From contig CM036245.1 in the NCBI GenBank assembly GCA_020698575.1, forward strand, positions 2,939,609 to 3,003,608: a DNA stretch of 64,000 nucleotides, in the 5' to 3' direction. Source of the DNA: Bostrychus sinensis (Eukaryota > Chordata > Actinopteri > Gobiiformes > Eleotridae). Under the pieces are notes generated by a model. The model was not told the DNA's origin. It saw nothing but the letters and a program-made list of their open reading frames with translations, and made no database searches. The translations under genes were made by a program, and so were the position numbers. Below, in pieces: positions 1-10,900 of the stretch (position 1 is its first letter; the number at the start of each line of letters is the position of its first letter).

Positions 1-55
1 ATTAGATTTCCTTACATACTGACCTAATGTGCCACTGTTTTTTGTTACTTTTCAT

Positions 56-2970
56 AAAATATATTTTCTTTATGATTATTTTATTTTTAGACTTAAAAAA
101 AAACAAAACAAACTTTTACATATATTTGTGATTGTGGACAGGTTCAGGCCGTACATGAGTGTGTTGAACAGAGGCTGAAAGGTGAGATAATACACAATAA
201 AACAATTCCAAAAATTTGGGGCCAATGACTCAGATCAAACCTGGTTTCAATAATATGAAATGAAGCTCCAAAGGAGAAGTTTACAACTGCACAGAGGTGA
301 GGCGTACAGGTGCTCAGAGCCTTCTGCCGCGTCTATTTAGATCCATTAAAACACACTCTGAGAATCTGGATATATGTGAAAAATATGATACCTAGAGGAA
401 TCAAAACCATTAGGAATGCCACAATGAGTCTGTTAATATTGTTCACAGTTGTATCAGAACACATGTGGACAGGTTGGGCGAACTCCCACGAACCCTCAAG
501 CACCCTATGGAGGGTATAGAGCTGGTCCACTGTTCCACGACCGGGGCGAAAACCGCATTGTTCCTCCTGAATCCGAGGTTCGACTATCGGCCGAATTCTC
601 CTCTCTAGTACCCTGGAATAGACTTTCTCGGGGAGGCTGAGGAGTGTGATCCCCCTGTAGTTGGAACACACTCTCCGGTCCCCCTTCTTGAAAAGAGGGA
701 CCACCACCCCGGTCTGCCAGTCCAGAGGTACTGTCCCCGACCGCCACACAATGTTGCAGAGACGTGTCAGCCACGACAGCCCCACAACATCCAGAGACTT
801 GAGGTACTCAGAGCGGATCTCATCCACCCCCAGTGCCTTGCCACCGAGGAGCTTTTTAACCACCTCGGTGACTTCAGCTTGGGTGATGAACAAGTCCACC
901 TCTGAGTCCCCAGCCTCTGCCTCCTCAACGGAAGACGTGTCGGTGGGATTGAGGAGATCCTCGAAGTATTCCTTCCACCGCCCGACAACATCCCCAGTCG
1001 AGGTCAGCAGCTCCCCACCTCCACTGTAAACAGTGTTGGCAAAGCACTGCTTCCCCCTCCTGAGGCGCCGGACGATTTGCCAGAATTTCTTCGAGGCCAA
1101 CCGATAGTCCACCTCCATGGCCTCCCCGAACTCCTCCCAGACCCGAGTTTTTGCCTCCACAACCGCCCGGGCAGCAGGCACGCTTGGCCTGCCGGTACCC
1201 GTCGGCTGCCTCAGGAGTCCCCCGAGCCAGCCAAGCTTGGTAGGACTCCTTCTTCAGCCTGACGGCATCCCTTACTTCCGGTGTCCACCACCGGGTTCGG
1301 GGGTTGCCGCCACAACAGGCACCAGAGACCTTACGGCCACAGCTCCGAACAGCCGCACCGACAATAGAGGTGGAGAACATGGTCCACTCGGACTCAATGT
1401 CTCTAGCCTCCCCCGAATCTGGTTGAAGCTCTCCCGGAGGTGGGAGTTGAAGACACCTCTGACAGGAGGTTCAGCCAGACGTTCCCAACAGACCCTCACA
1501 ATACGTTTGGGTCTGCCGAGTCTGTCCGGCCTCCTCCTCCGCCAGCGGATCCAACTCACCACCAGGTGGTGATCAGTTGACAGCTCAGCCCCTCTCTTCA
1601 CCCGAGTGTCCAAAACACACGGCCGATGGTCAGATGACACGACTACAAAGTCGATCGTCGACCTCCGGCCTAGGGTGTCCTGGTGCCACGTGCACTGATG
1701 GACACCCCTGTGCCTTCGAACATGGTGTTTGTTATGGACAAACTGTGACTAGCACAGAAGTCCAATAACAAAACACCACTCAGGTTCAGATCCTCCAACC
1801 TGTCCACATGTGCTTTGTGGATTTGGAGAAGGCGTTCGACCGTGTCCCTCGTGGTATCCTGTGGGGGGTGCTCTGGGAGTATGGGGTCCGAGGCCCTTTG
1901 CTAGGGGCTGTCCGGTCCCTGTACGAACAGAGCAGGAGTTTGGTCCGCATTGCCGGTTGTAAGTCAGACCTGTTCCCAGTGCATGTTGGACTCCGGCAGG
2001 GCTGCCCTTTGTCACCGGTTCTGTTCATAATTTTTATGGACAGAATTTCTAGGCACAGCCGAGGGCCAGAGGGAGTCTGGTTTGGGAACCACAGGATTTC
2101 ATCTCTGCTTTTTGCAGATGATGTTGTCCTATTGGCTTCATCAGGCCAAGACCTTCAGCATGTGCTGGGGCGGTTTGCAGCCGAGTGTGAATGGGATGAG
2201 AATCAGCACCTCCAAGTCCGAGGCCATGGTTCTCGACCGGAAAAGGGTGGTTTGCCCTCTCCGGGTTGGGGGAGAGCTCCTGCCTCAAGTGGAGGAGTTC
2301 AAGTATCATGGGGTCTTGTTCACGAGTGAGGGAAGGATGGAGCGTGAGATCGACAGACGGATCGGTGCAGCGTCTGCAGTAATCTGGTCGCTGTATCGCT
2401 TTGTTGTGGTAAAGATTTACCGGTCGATCTACGTTCCTACTCTCACCTATGGTCATGAGCTTTGGGTCATGACTGAAAGGACAAGATCCCGGATACAAGC
2501 GGCCGAAATGAGTTTCCTCCGCAGGGTGGCTGGGCGCTCCCTTAGAGATAGGGTGAGGAGCTCAGTTACACAGGAGGAGCTCAGAGTAAGAGCCGCTGCT
2601 CCTCCACATTGAGAGGAGTCAGCTGAGGTGGCTCGGGCATCTGTTTCGGATGCCTCCTGGACGCCTTCCTGGGGAGGTGTTCCGGGCATGTCCCACCGGG
2701 CGGAGGCCCCGGGGAAGACCTAGGACACGCTGGAGGGACTACGTCTCTCGGCTGGCCTGGGAACGCCTTGGGGTGCCCCCGGTAGAGCTGGAGGAAGTGT
2801 CTGTGGAGAGGGAAGTCTGGGCATCTCTGCTTAGACTGCTGCCCCTGCGACCCGGCCCCGGATAAAGCAGAAGAAGATGGATGGATGTATCAGAACAGGC
2901 CAGTTTAATAATGCAGTAGCTATCACAGAAAACTTTGTCAATTAAGTTTCCACAAAGTGTTGAGATTGCC
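56..2970 (-). pseudogene. Olfactory receptor pseudogene, split by a Rex3 insertion
   Basis: This is an odorant-binding G-protein-coupled receptor of the same family as the intact gene at 27363-28316. The C-terminal part (TM5 to TM7) lies at about 100-461 on the minus strand, with readable stretches FFTYIQILRVCFNGSK and LSHWPQ. A short further part (the TLCGNLIDKVFCDSY stretch of extracellular loop 2) lies at 2898-2970. Between them sits a Rex3 retrotransposon (462-2886) flanked by a 12-bp direct repeat, at 450-461 and 2886-2897, so the insertion split one gene. The N-terminal half (TM1 to TM4) is missing: beyond 2970 comes another Rex3 fragment, and no OR sequence follows it. The normal stop is not recognisable in the A/T-rich DNA near position 60. 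It is clearly dead. A long minus-strand frame over 333-1181 is a chance fusion of Rex3 reverse transcriptase and OR sequence, not a gene. Confidence 0.85.
462..2886. mobile_element. Rex3 (RTE-clade) LINE with an inverted 5' half
   Basis: This non-LTR retrotransposon encodes apurinic-type endonuclease and reverse transcriptase. From about 1797 to 2886 it is in sense orientation: PVHMCFVDLEKAFDRVPRG, SLLFADDVVLLAS (the FADD active site), the thumb-like LTYGHELWVMTERTRS, and a tail ending in GATG-type repeats, as is typical for Rex3. From 462 to about 1796 it is antisense and holds the upstream part, from the end of the endonuclease (TKHHLVV-like, TWHQDTLGRRS) through GITLLSLPEKVYSRVLERRI to VHMC. 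The two halves meet at nearly the same element position, so together they cover a 5'-truncated copy once. The flanking duplication GTATCAGAACA marks one insertion event. A frameshift near 2190 and a small deletion near 2412 make it inactive. The family name rests on remembered Rex3 protein motifs. Confidence 0.85.
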
Positions 2971-3418
2971 GCTTCACACTCAGCTGCAAACCGCCCCAGC
3001 ACATGCTGAAGGTCTTGGCCTGATGAAGCCAACAGGACAACATCATCTGCAAAAAGCAGAGATGAAATCCTGTGGTTCCCGAACCAGACTCCCTCTGGCC
3101 CTCGGCTGTGCCTAGAAATTCTGTCCATGAAAATTATGAACAGAACCGGTGACAAAGGGCAGCCCTGCCGGAGTCCAACATGCACTGGGAACAGGTCTGA
3201 CTTACAACCGGCAATGCGAACCAAACTCCTGCTCTGTTCGTACAGGGACCGGACAGCCCCTAGCAAAGGGCCTTGGACCCCATACTCCCAGAGCACCCCC
3301 CACAGGATACCACGAGGGACACGGTCGAACGCCTTCTCCAAATCCACAAAGCACATGTGGACAGGTTGGGCGAACTCCCACGAACACTCAAGCACCCTAT
3401 GGTGGGTATAGAGCTGGC
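2971..3418 (-). mobile_element. Internal Rex3 reverse-transcriptase fragment
   Basis: A minus-strand piece of Rex3 covers the reverse transcriptase from QLYTHHRVLE to GRFAAECEA, including VDLEKAFDRVPRG, LRQGCPLSPVLF and FADDVVLLAS. It lacks both the 5' part and the 3' tail, which is unusual for a LINE insertion, and no target duplication is visible. It abuts the OR pseudogene at 2970. It may be the inverted part of another twin-primed copy whose sense part was lost, or a recombination product. Confidence 0.8.
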
Positions 3419-4085
3419 AACCAGAACAATAATCACAATACAAAAACTAACATCAAACATGAAGGCAACTATTAAACAATATTTACAATACAAACAAGAG
3501 ATCCATGGAAACATCAGAAGCAGCTGCACTGATCAGAAACTTCAGATCCTAATGAGGACTGGAAGGATGATAAGGGATCAAGGTACGGAGCTTTAATGTT
3601 TTTTGCAGCTCGTTCCAATCGTTGGCGGCAGCAAAATGGAGGAACGACCGAAGGAAGTATGAATGGATCGCCAGCGCTGAAGTCACTGAGCCGGGTGTGG
3701 ATGAGATCCCTGTGGGTCTGAGGATGTGTAACTGTGGAGGTCAGGGACAGTGCTCTGAACTCTGGAGAGGGTTCAGCCACAGTGGAAGCTCTGATCCAGG
3801 AGGAACACTGCAGCTCTGCACTCTGCATGGGCTGCTCAGGGGTTTACAGGAGTTTGCCCAGCAGCAGGTCACATGTGTTTTGTGGATCTGGAGAAAGGGT
3901 TTAAGCATGTCCCTCATGGCTCCTGTAGGGGGCACTGTGCAAAGGACTGGTCTCTGTACAGCAGCAGGAGCTTGGTTCACTGCAGCAAGTCCAGACCTGG
4001 TCCAGTACCATGCTGGACTCTGCCTTTTGTCACTGATTCTATCCATTCTTTGGCCCTTTGACTCAGAGACAAAGGTCATTCTGTA
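3419..4085 (+). mobile_element. Diverged RTE-like LINE fragment with unassigned left flank
   Basis: From about 3680 the plus strand reads as a much diverged relative of Rex3: AEVTE, PGVDEI, then LCTLHGLLRGLQEFAQ and a region corresponding to LYSRSRSLVHxxxSK and GLCxLSLIL. It is far less like the Rex3 consensus than the other copies here, so it is either much older or a different RTE family. The same sequence type recurs at the window end (63942 on) and in antisense near 62500. The stretch 3419-3679 is A/T-rich with no recognised content. Confidence 0.55.
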
Positions 4086-4197
4086 AATCCCACAGAGACA
4101 ACTCCTGTTTGTTGTTGACAACAGCAAGGACTGTCCATAGAAAATACTTCAATATTAGATACGTAACGCTAAAAAAACAAAGCAGAGACACAGTTTG

Positions 4198-5155
4198 TCA
4201 CTTCATCTCAATCATTTTTATTTTATTCTTAGACTTCAATAATAAACTTTTACACACATTTCTTATTTTGGACAGGTTCAGGCCGTACATGAGTGTGTTG
4301 AACAGAGGCTGGCAGGTGAGATGATATAATGATAAAATTATTCTCAGTATTTGAGGCAAATGGCTCAGATTAAACCTTGTTTGAATTATCTGGAACAAAG
4401 CTCCTAAAGCAAAGTTGACAAGTGAACAGAGGTGAGGCGTACAGGTGCTCAGAGCCTTCTGCCGCATCTGTTTAGATCCATTATAACACACTTTAAAAAT
4501 GTGGGTGTAAGTGTAGAATATGACACTTAAAGGAATTATAATTATGAGGAACGCAGCAATGAGTTCATATATATTGTTGGCAGTGGTGTCAGAACAGGCC
4601 AGTTTAATGATGCAGTAGTTATCACAGTAAACTGAGTCAATGAGGTTTCCACAAAGTGTTAGAGACGACTGTGAGGAGAGTTGCAATGAAAACTCCTAAC
4701 AACGGAGGAAACCAAATCAAAGTTAAGAGAAACACCACCTTTCTGGAGTTCATGTGAGTGTTGTACTGCAGAGGGAAGCAGATGGCCACGTATCGGTCGT
4801 ACGACATGACAGCAAGGTTTGTGAAATTTACACCGCCATAGGAATAAAGACAGAATATCTGAAGAAGACAAAGAGAATAGGAAACAGCGTGGACATCTTT
4901 GAGAATTTGAAGCAGCAGAAACGGGAATAAAGCAGTGCTGCCGTAAATCTCATTGATTAATAAACTACAGAGAAAGATGTACATAGGTTCGTGTAGAGTT
5001 CTGTTCAAACAGATGACGATGATGAGAAGCAGGTTGGACAGCACTATCAGAGCATACACAGACATTAGGATGAGAAAATACAGCCATCTCAAAGGCCCAG
5101 GGTCAAAGTAGGCTCCCAGAGTGAAATAGGAAACCTGACTGGAGTTTCTCATCAT
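4198..5155 (-). pseudogene. Olfactory receptor with a single frameshift
   Basis: This is a seven-transmembrane odorant receptor of the plasma membrane of olfactory neurons. The start chosen is the tandem ATGATGAGAAAC at 5155, matching the N-terminus (NSSQVSYFTLGAYFD) of the intact paralogs; the upstream ATG at 5185 is less likely. Visible landmarks are an N-glycosylation site NSS, LHEPMYIFLC (IC1/TM2), MSYDRYVAIC (the TM3/IC2 G-protein motif), CGNLIDSVYCDNYC (EC2 cysteines), KALSTCTPHLC (TM6) and LFNTLMYGLNLSKI (TM7). One extra base at about 4669 shifts the frame at the TM4/EC2 border; both halves are otherwise open and conserved. It is therefore a very young pseudogene or an assembly error over a functional gene. 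The conserved upstream block lies at 6121-6345. Assignment to a teleost OR group, probably delta-like, is a guess. Confidence 0.88.
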
Positions 5156-5340
5156 CCTCCTTTTGGTTTGGAAACACAGCATCAAACTGTAACTGCTCGG
5201 TCAGAGCCCAAATCAAACTAACACAAGCATTTTAACTGTTGGAGCTGTGACCAGTGAGTTCTCAAATATACAGAATCACTGGGACCAGCTCTGAGCCACT
5301 GTCCATGTCCAACACAGGTCTGCACCAGGTCACTGAGGAG

Positions 5341-5547
5341 ACTCAGACCTGGGTTTGACCTGTGTTAGTCCTGGGTTAGACCTGGGTTAGACCTGTGTTA
5401 GTCCTGGGTTAGACCTGGGTTAGACCTGGGTTAGACCTGGGTTAGTCCTGGGTTAGACCTGTGTTAGTCCTGGGTTAGACCTGGGTTAGACCTGGGTTAG
5501 ACCTGAGTTAGTCCTGGGTTAGTCCTGGTTTAGTCCTGGTTTAGTCA
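5341..5547. repeat. 11-bp tandem repeat upstream of the OR
   Basis: About 18 copies of an 11-bp unit (WCCTGGGTTAG, with variants such as TCCTGTGTTAG) form a minisatellite about 190 bp 5' of the OR start at 5155. The GGGTTAG core resembles the vertebrate telomere repeat, but the 11-bp period and CCT spacer show it is not telomeric. The upstream regions of the other ORs in the window do not carry it. Confidence 0.9.
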
Positions 5548-6120
5548 AAGGTTTATCTTGTTCTTCTTTAGTGACATTTATTGATCAACAGTTTTTCTCA
5601 TAATCTCAGGTCTAACTTCTCTTCTGACCCATGCTTAACACAATGTAAATGCAGAATACAGTGTTTCAGAATCACTCAACAGAAACAACCGAGGACCTAC
5701 ACGGGCAGAAACGACTCAGTCTCAAACATGTTTACAATCCGATTATTTTAGAAGAACTAAGAATGGATCTTTAAGTTTAAAACCTGCAGAAAATTCACAG
5801 GAATCTCCTTTTATCCAAGACCCTTCAGCTGTTCAGTTTGTAAGAAAGATTTCACACAAAAAATAAATATTAAAATGAGGGGGAAAAAACTTTTATCTGC
5901 TCAGTTTGCAGAAAAGAGAAAGTATAATATCACATTTGATTACAAACACATCACTGCCCAAACTAAGCTTGGATTTGCATTGGTTTTAATGAATCACTCA
6001 GACCTTCTTTCAAAAAGCTTTCACATTTTGAGACAGAAAAAAAAGTGATCTGATTCTGTCTTAATGTCAGTACAATTTAATTTAAGAATCTCTTCTCAAC
6101 CATTTAAATTTAAGACACGT
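5548..6120. other. OR upstream spacer, partly conserved between units
   Basis: No gene is seen. The part around 5770-5850 (AAACCTGCAGAAAA, CCAAGACC, TTCAGCTGTTCAGTTTGTAA) recurs upstream of the OR at 35683-36636, at about 37545-37625, so it belongs to the ancestral OR duplication unit. Confidence 0.6.
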
Positions 6121-6345
6121 TTTCAAAACCCTGCAGTAGGAGAACTGAGTGGAGGACCAACAGTGGAGAGTGGGACCAGAGCTGCAGCAGTGGAGAGGCC
6201 CCTGGTGGCTCTGAGAGCCCCCACACAAACAGGGCTTTATCAGACTGTCCTCGGGGCCCCTCCCAGTTCATACGGAACAGGAAAAATCCAGCGACAAACC
6301 AGTGACATCATGGAACAGGCTCAGTTCAACTTTACTGCCAGGTCA
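6121..6345 (-). promoter_or_regulatory. OR upstream conserved block, copy 1
   Basis: This block of about 225 bp lies about 1 kb 5' of the OR start at 5155. It carries AGAGCTGCAGCAGTGGAGAG, CCCCTGGTGGCTCTGAG, CACACAAACAGGGCTTTATC and GGCCCCTCCCAGTTCAT. Related blocks lie at 29167, 37650, 42235, 47322, 59242 and 61564. Its repeated association with OR genes suggests a noncoding first exon or control element copied with the genes, but shared ancestry of the duplicated unit explains it equally well. No promoter assay or transcript evidence is available. Confidence 0.5.
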
Positions 6346-6889
6346 ACAGTCAGCTAGACTCAAACATTTACCTTTAAAGGTACACGTCACATTATTCACA
6401 TCTATCGCCTTAAATCTCCACCTTATATTCGTAGAAAAGCTTTGTGGTTGGGGGTTAAATGCCTCCGGTGAAGTTCCTGGCTGGCAGGGTTGTGTGGGTT
6501 TCCTCTGGTTTCCCCCATCAACCTGAAACATGCACAGGAATCCTCCAGGCTGGGTTCTCCTGACCAGGAATCCTGAAGATCTGGAGCAGGGTCAGTGGAC
6601 ACTACACGGTGCTCGTCCCCTGCTTCTGACAGGTTTAACATCAGCAGCATTGAAGCGTGGGTCAAATGCAGAGAACAAATTTCCCAATGGCGATAAGAAA
6701 GTAGACCTTACCTTATTGACAGCGCAGAAAAGCAGTGGTTCAGGGGTCCACGTTCACTCAGAATGGTGCATTAGCCTGGGTTTGGGGCTGGACTGAGACT
6801 TCCCCATGTGCCCAGCAGCTGCAGGAGGGACCTGCTGGTACTGAACGGTCAGGGCAGGGGTCTCCTCAGGTAAGACTGAGGACTCAGAA
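6346..6889. other. Spacer, nothing recognised
   Basis: Several short frames occur on both strands. None has recognisable domains, and the sequence does not match another part of the window. Confidence 0.4.
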
Positions 6890-7305
6890 GTGGACTCCTC
6901 CATTGGATTACTGCCTCCCTACTTTTGTACTTTAATTACACAGAGAAGTGTTGACTCCTACTCCGTACGATCACATGTTCCGCTGTTGCTCTCTGTTCCT
7001 TTTGCCCACACAGGGCTCAGGAAGAAAGCCTTTGTCCAGCAAGCTCCTTTTGCTTGGAACATGTTGCACAAAGACTGGAAATTGTCTGAGCTATTGTCCT
7101 TCAATTCCTTCAAAAACAAAATGAAAGCATCAGAGACTGCCTCAATATTTTGCAGTTGTTTTTCATGACCTGTGTTATTTTAACATTGTTTGTTTGTAAC
7201 TCAGTGTTGAACTTTGCTGCCTCTTGGCCAGGACTCCCTTGGAAAAGAGGTTTTTAATCTCAATGAGACTTTCCTGGTTAAATAAAAGTTAAATAAAATT
7301 TTTAA
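6890..7305 (+). mobile_element. 3' end of an unassigned LINE
   Basis: The plus strand encodes the extreme C-terminus of a non-LTR retrotransposon ORF2 (RKKAFVQQAPFAWN, WKLSELLSFNSFKNK). A 3' UTR follows, with CTCTTGGCCAGGACTCCCTT and TTTTTAATCTCAATGAGACT, then a TTAAATAAA-type repeated tail. Only the 3' end is present, as expected for 5' truncation during target-primed reverse transcription. It lies immediately left of the hAT target site at 7312. Confidence 0.6.
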
Positions 7306-7999
7306 AAAATCATCTAAACCAGTGATTCTTTACCATTGGGCTGCGGCCCATGCTGGCGCCACACAAAAAATGTCATGTTCGTGCTGCGGACTACAGGTGT
7401 TATCTATCGAAACTTATCCTACTTTATCCATGATATGCTCACTTAGAACAGGCTACTTTCCTACTGCTCAGTGTCTGGATGACTAAAAGTTAGACAGTGG
7501 TCCAGATCCAGACCCACTCGCTGTCCCTACAGGACCACCTCAGACCTGAACCTGTCCCGCCTGGCCCTGCACTCACCGGGAGCACAGCAGCTCCTCTCTC
7601 TGCAAGCGATAAGTCAGCACTTTAGCTCTACTGGAACAGCGCTGGTGTCTTGTACAACAAGATAAGCCAAATAACCTCAAACTTTGTGCAGAGACTGTTC
7701 AGTGTACAACAGACTGAAGTTTTCCTGATTTCACTGATCACCAGTGAGCGAGGAGAAGACTCTGTGGTGAGAGCCACTGTGAAGCGACTTCACTGAGTGA
7801 GAGACACAGAGAACAGAGAGAGGGAGAAAAACTAAAGGAAAGAATGAAGATGGAGAAAGGTGAGCCAGAATGGACTGAAAATGACCTCTTCATCCTACAG
7901 AGACCTGCTCAAAACCAGTTTGTTCCATGTTCTGAGTCATTGCCCTCTAATAAAAGCAGCAGAATAAGCAGCACCATGAGACAGAGCACAACCCTTGCT

Positions 8000-10900
8000 C
8001 AGATACCCCCACAGGTGGCGCTGCACTGTGTGAACTTTCGTCCTGTCTCGTTACCTGTTTGTTGGGTTGCGGTGTGTAAATCTATCAGGCCTGACACAAA
8101 CTTCGGCTAAAATTATGGCCTCTACTACTTGGTGGATTGTTGAATTTTTTTTGTTGACGTTTTTATTCAGTTTGATTGTCGGACTGAATCACGGAAATGC
8201 TGCTGGCAGCGTTATCCAGCGAATCCACTACTCACGGGAGTGTTTACTTCAATACAATGTTAAATCTCCCGCGGATTGTAACCTCATTTCTAAAATTCAG
8301 GAACACAAGCTTCTGCCACAGCGTAAACGGAAACGTGGAAGGAAAGGAGGCTTATGACAGAGACTCAAAAAACTTAAACACCGTCTTCCTCTGCCTACCT
8401 GCCTGCTGCTGAACGCCCATTCCCTTCACAGAAAGACAGATGAGCTGTCAGCTCACCTCCGTTACCTGCATGAGTACCGCGGAGCCTGTTTGCTGGCGAT
8501 CACAGAAACTTGGCTGGATAATAATACTCCTTCCATTGACGTGGAGCCACCATGTTTCACGGCCTTTCGTCTGGACCGGGATCCTGACATTACGGGGAAA
8601 TCTCGTGGCGGAGGAGTATGTCTTCTAGTTCAGGACAACTGGTGCGGCTCGGTTGTAGTGAGGAAGCGTCTCTGTACCCCCAACGTTGAACTGCTGTGTG
8701 TGTCGCTCCGACCTTATTATTTACCTCGTGAATTCCCACAGTTGTTTTTTACAGTGGTTTATATTCACCCTCAAGCTAACAATTCTAAAGCAATAGAGAA
8801 AATATTCAACCTCTCACAAAAACTTGAATCCCTCTCCCCTGACGCCCCCAAATTTTTCCTGGGAGATTTTAATAACTGTTCATTAAGATACACTCTGCGT
8901 ACCTATTATCAGTATGTAAACTGTCACACACGGAAAAATAAGTCATTAGATCTCTGCTATGGCTCTGTAAAATCAGCCTACTCTGCCTCTGCCCTACCCC
9001 CTTTGGGGGCATCAGACCATAATGTGGTTTATCTTAAACCATTATATCAGAGATTGCTTCAGAGAGAAAAGCCTCAAATAAGAACTGTCAAAATGTGGAA
9101 TGAGGGCAGTATCATGGCTCTTCAAGGCTGTTTTGAGTGTACCTCATGGGACACCTTTTACTGTTCAGACCTAAATATGCAAGTTGATGTCATCTCTGAA
9201 TATATTCATTTCTGTGTAGATACAGTTGTGCCCAGTAAAACTCTTAAAATATTCCCAAATGATAAACCATGGGTATCTAAAAAACTGAAATATCTTTTAC
9301 ATAAAAAGAAAGTGGCTCATATTCATAAAAATGAAAAAGCTAAGAAAGAAATACAACAAGAAATTAAAAGACAGGTGAGAACTGATAAGCTAGCATTTAA
9401 ACAAAAAGTGCAGGATACAATGGCAGTAGGAAATTCCAGAGAAGCATGGCAGGGCATTAAGGCCATGACCAATGTCCCCCATAAGGGAAAAACAAAGCCT
9501 ATCATAGGCTATGGGAGAGGAGAGGAACTAGAGACAGCGAATAGCTAAACAGCTTTTTTTCCTGATTTGGAAATGGATATAATTGTAAGCAAGTAAACAC
9601 AGTTTTATCAGGCACTCACTCTATTTTTGTTCACCAGGCTGAAGTTCGTTCTCTTTTTAAAAAAATCAATCCACGAAAGAGCCCTGGCCCTGATAAGATC
9701 TGTGGTAACGTGTTGAAACACTGTGCTGAACAACTGTCCCCAGTCTTCACTAACTTGTTTCAGTTATCTCTGGACCAGCACATTGTACCACGGTTATGGA
9801 AAACATCAATTATTATCCCTGTACCAAAAATTGTAAAGCCAAGTGATCCAAACCACTTCCATCCTATAGCTTTAACTCCACTGGCAATGAAATGCTTTGA
9901 AAGAATAATTAAAAAACATATCATTGAGCAAACTCATCATTTATTAGATCCCTTTCAGTTTGCTTACCAACCCAATAGAGGTGTTGATGATGCTATTCTT
10001 ACACTGTTGCACTTGGTGCTGTCCCATCTGGATTTACCAAAAAATCATGTTAAAGTCTTGTTTTTTGATTTCTCATCAGCATTCAATACAATAAGACCTA
10101 ACATTTTGGCTCAGAGACTGATTGATGAATTTTTCCTAGAGGAGGGACTTGTTTCTTGGCTTCTTGATTTCCTCAACCATCGGGTGCAGCAGGTTCGAAT
10201 GGGCTCTGCACTCTCAGACAGGATAACCACCAGTATTGGCTCTCCCCAAGGATGCGTCTTGTCACCACTGCTGTACATCCTATACACCAACAGCTCTACC
10301 AGCTCTCATCCCGGTAGGTACTTGGTTAAATTCACTGATGACACAGCTCTGATCAGTCTGCTCCAGGTGGACGAGCATGAACATGGTCCTGTCTTAAATG
10401 AGTTCATCTCCTGGTGTGATGAGTCCCAGCTCCTCCTGAATACAGCTAAGACAAAGGAGATGGCCATCGACTTCAGACGGGAATCTTCTCACTGTCCCAC
10501 CATCATCAAAGGAGAATCCATCGATGCAGTCTCTGAGCATAAATATCTGGGTGTGGTTCTCGACCACAAGTTGAAGTGGGACAAATACACAGACCACTTA
10601 ACTAAAAAAGGCCAACAGAGACTATACTTTCTTAAAAAACTGGTGTCTTTTAATGTGGACAAAGCAATGCTAAAAATGTTTTACAGTGCTTTTGTGGAGA
10701 GTGTGTTGACATTTTGCATTGTCTGTTGGTTTGGGGCTGCAACTGAGGCACAAAAAAATTCACTCAGAAAAATAGTCATCATTGCTAGCAAAATTCAAGG
10801 TATCGCTCCAAACAGTCTGCTGGACATCTATTTAGGTCGATCTAAGAACAAAGCGGAGAAAATTTTATCCGATCCAAATCACCCACTCTTTAATGTATTT

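Noticed and set aside
333..1181. A 282-codon gene fusing reverse transcriptase with receptor-like sequence
   Set aside because: It is a chance read-through from Rex3 across the target duplication into the OR pseudogene.
5341..5547. Interstitial telomere repeat
   Set aside because: The period is 11 bp with a CCT spacer, not TTAGGG; only the GGGTTAG core is similar.
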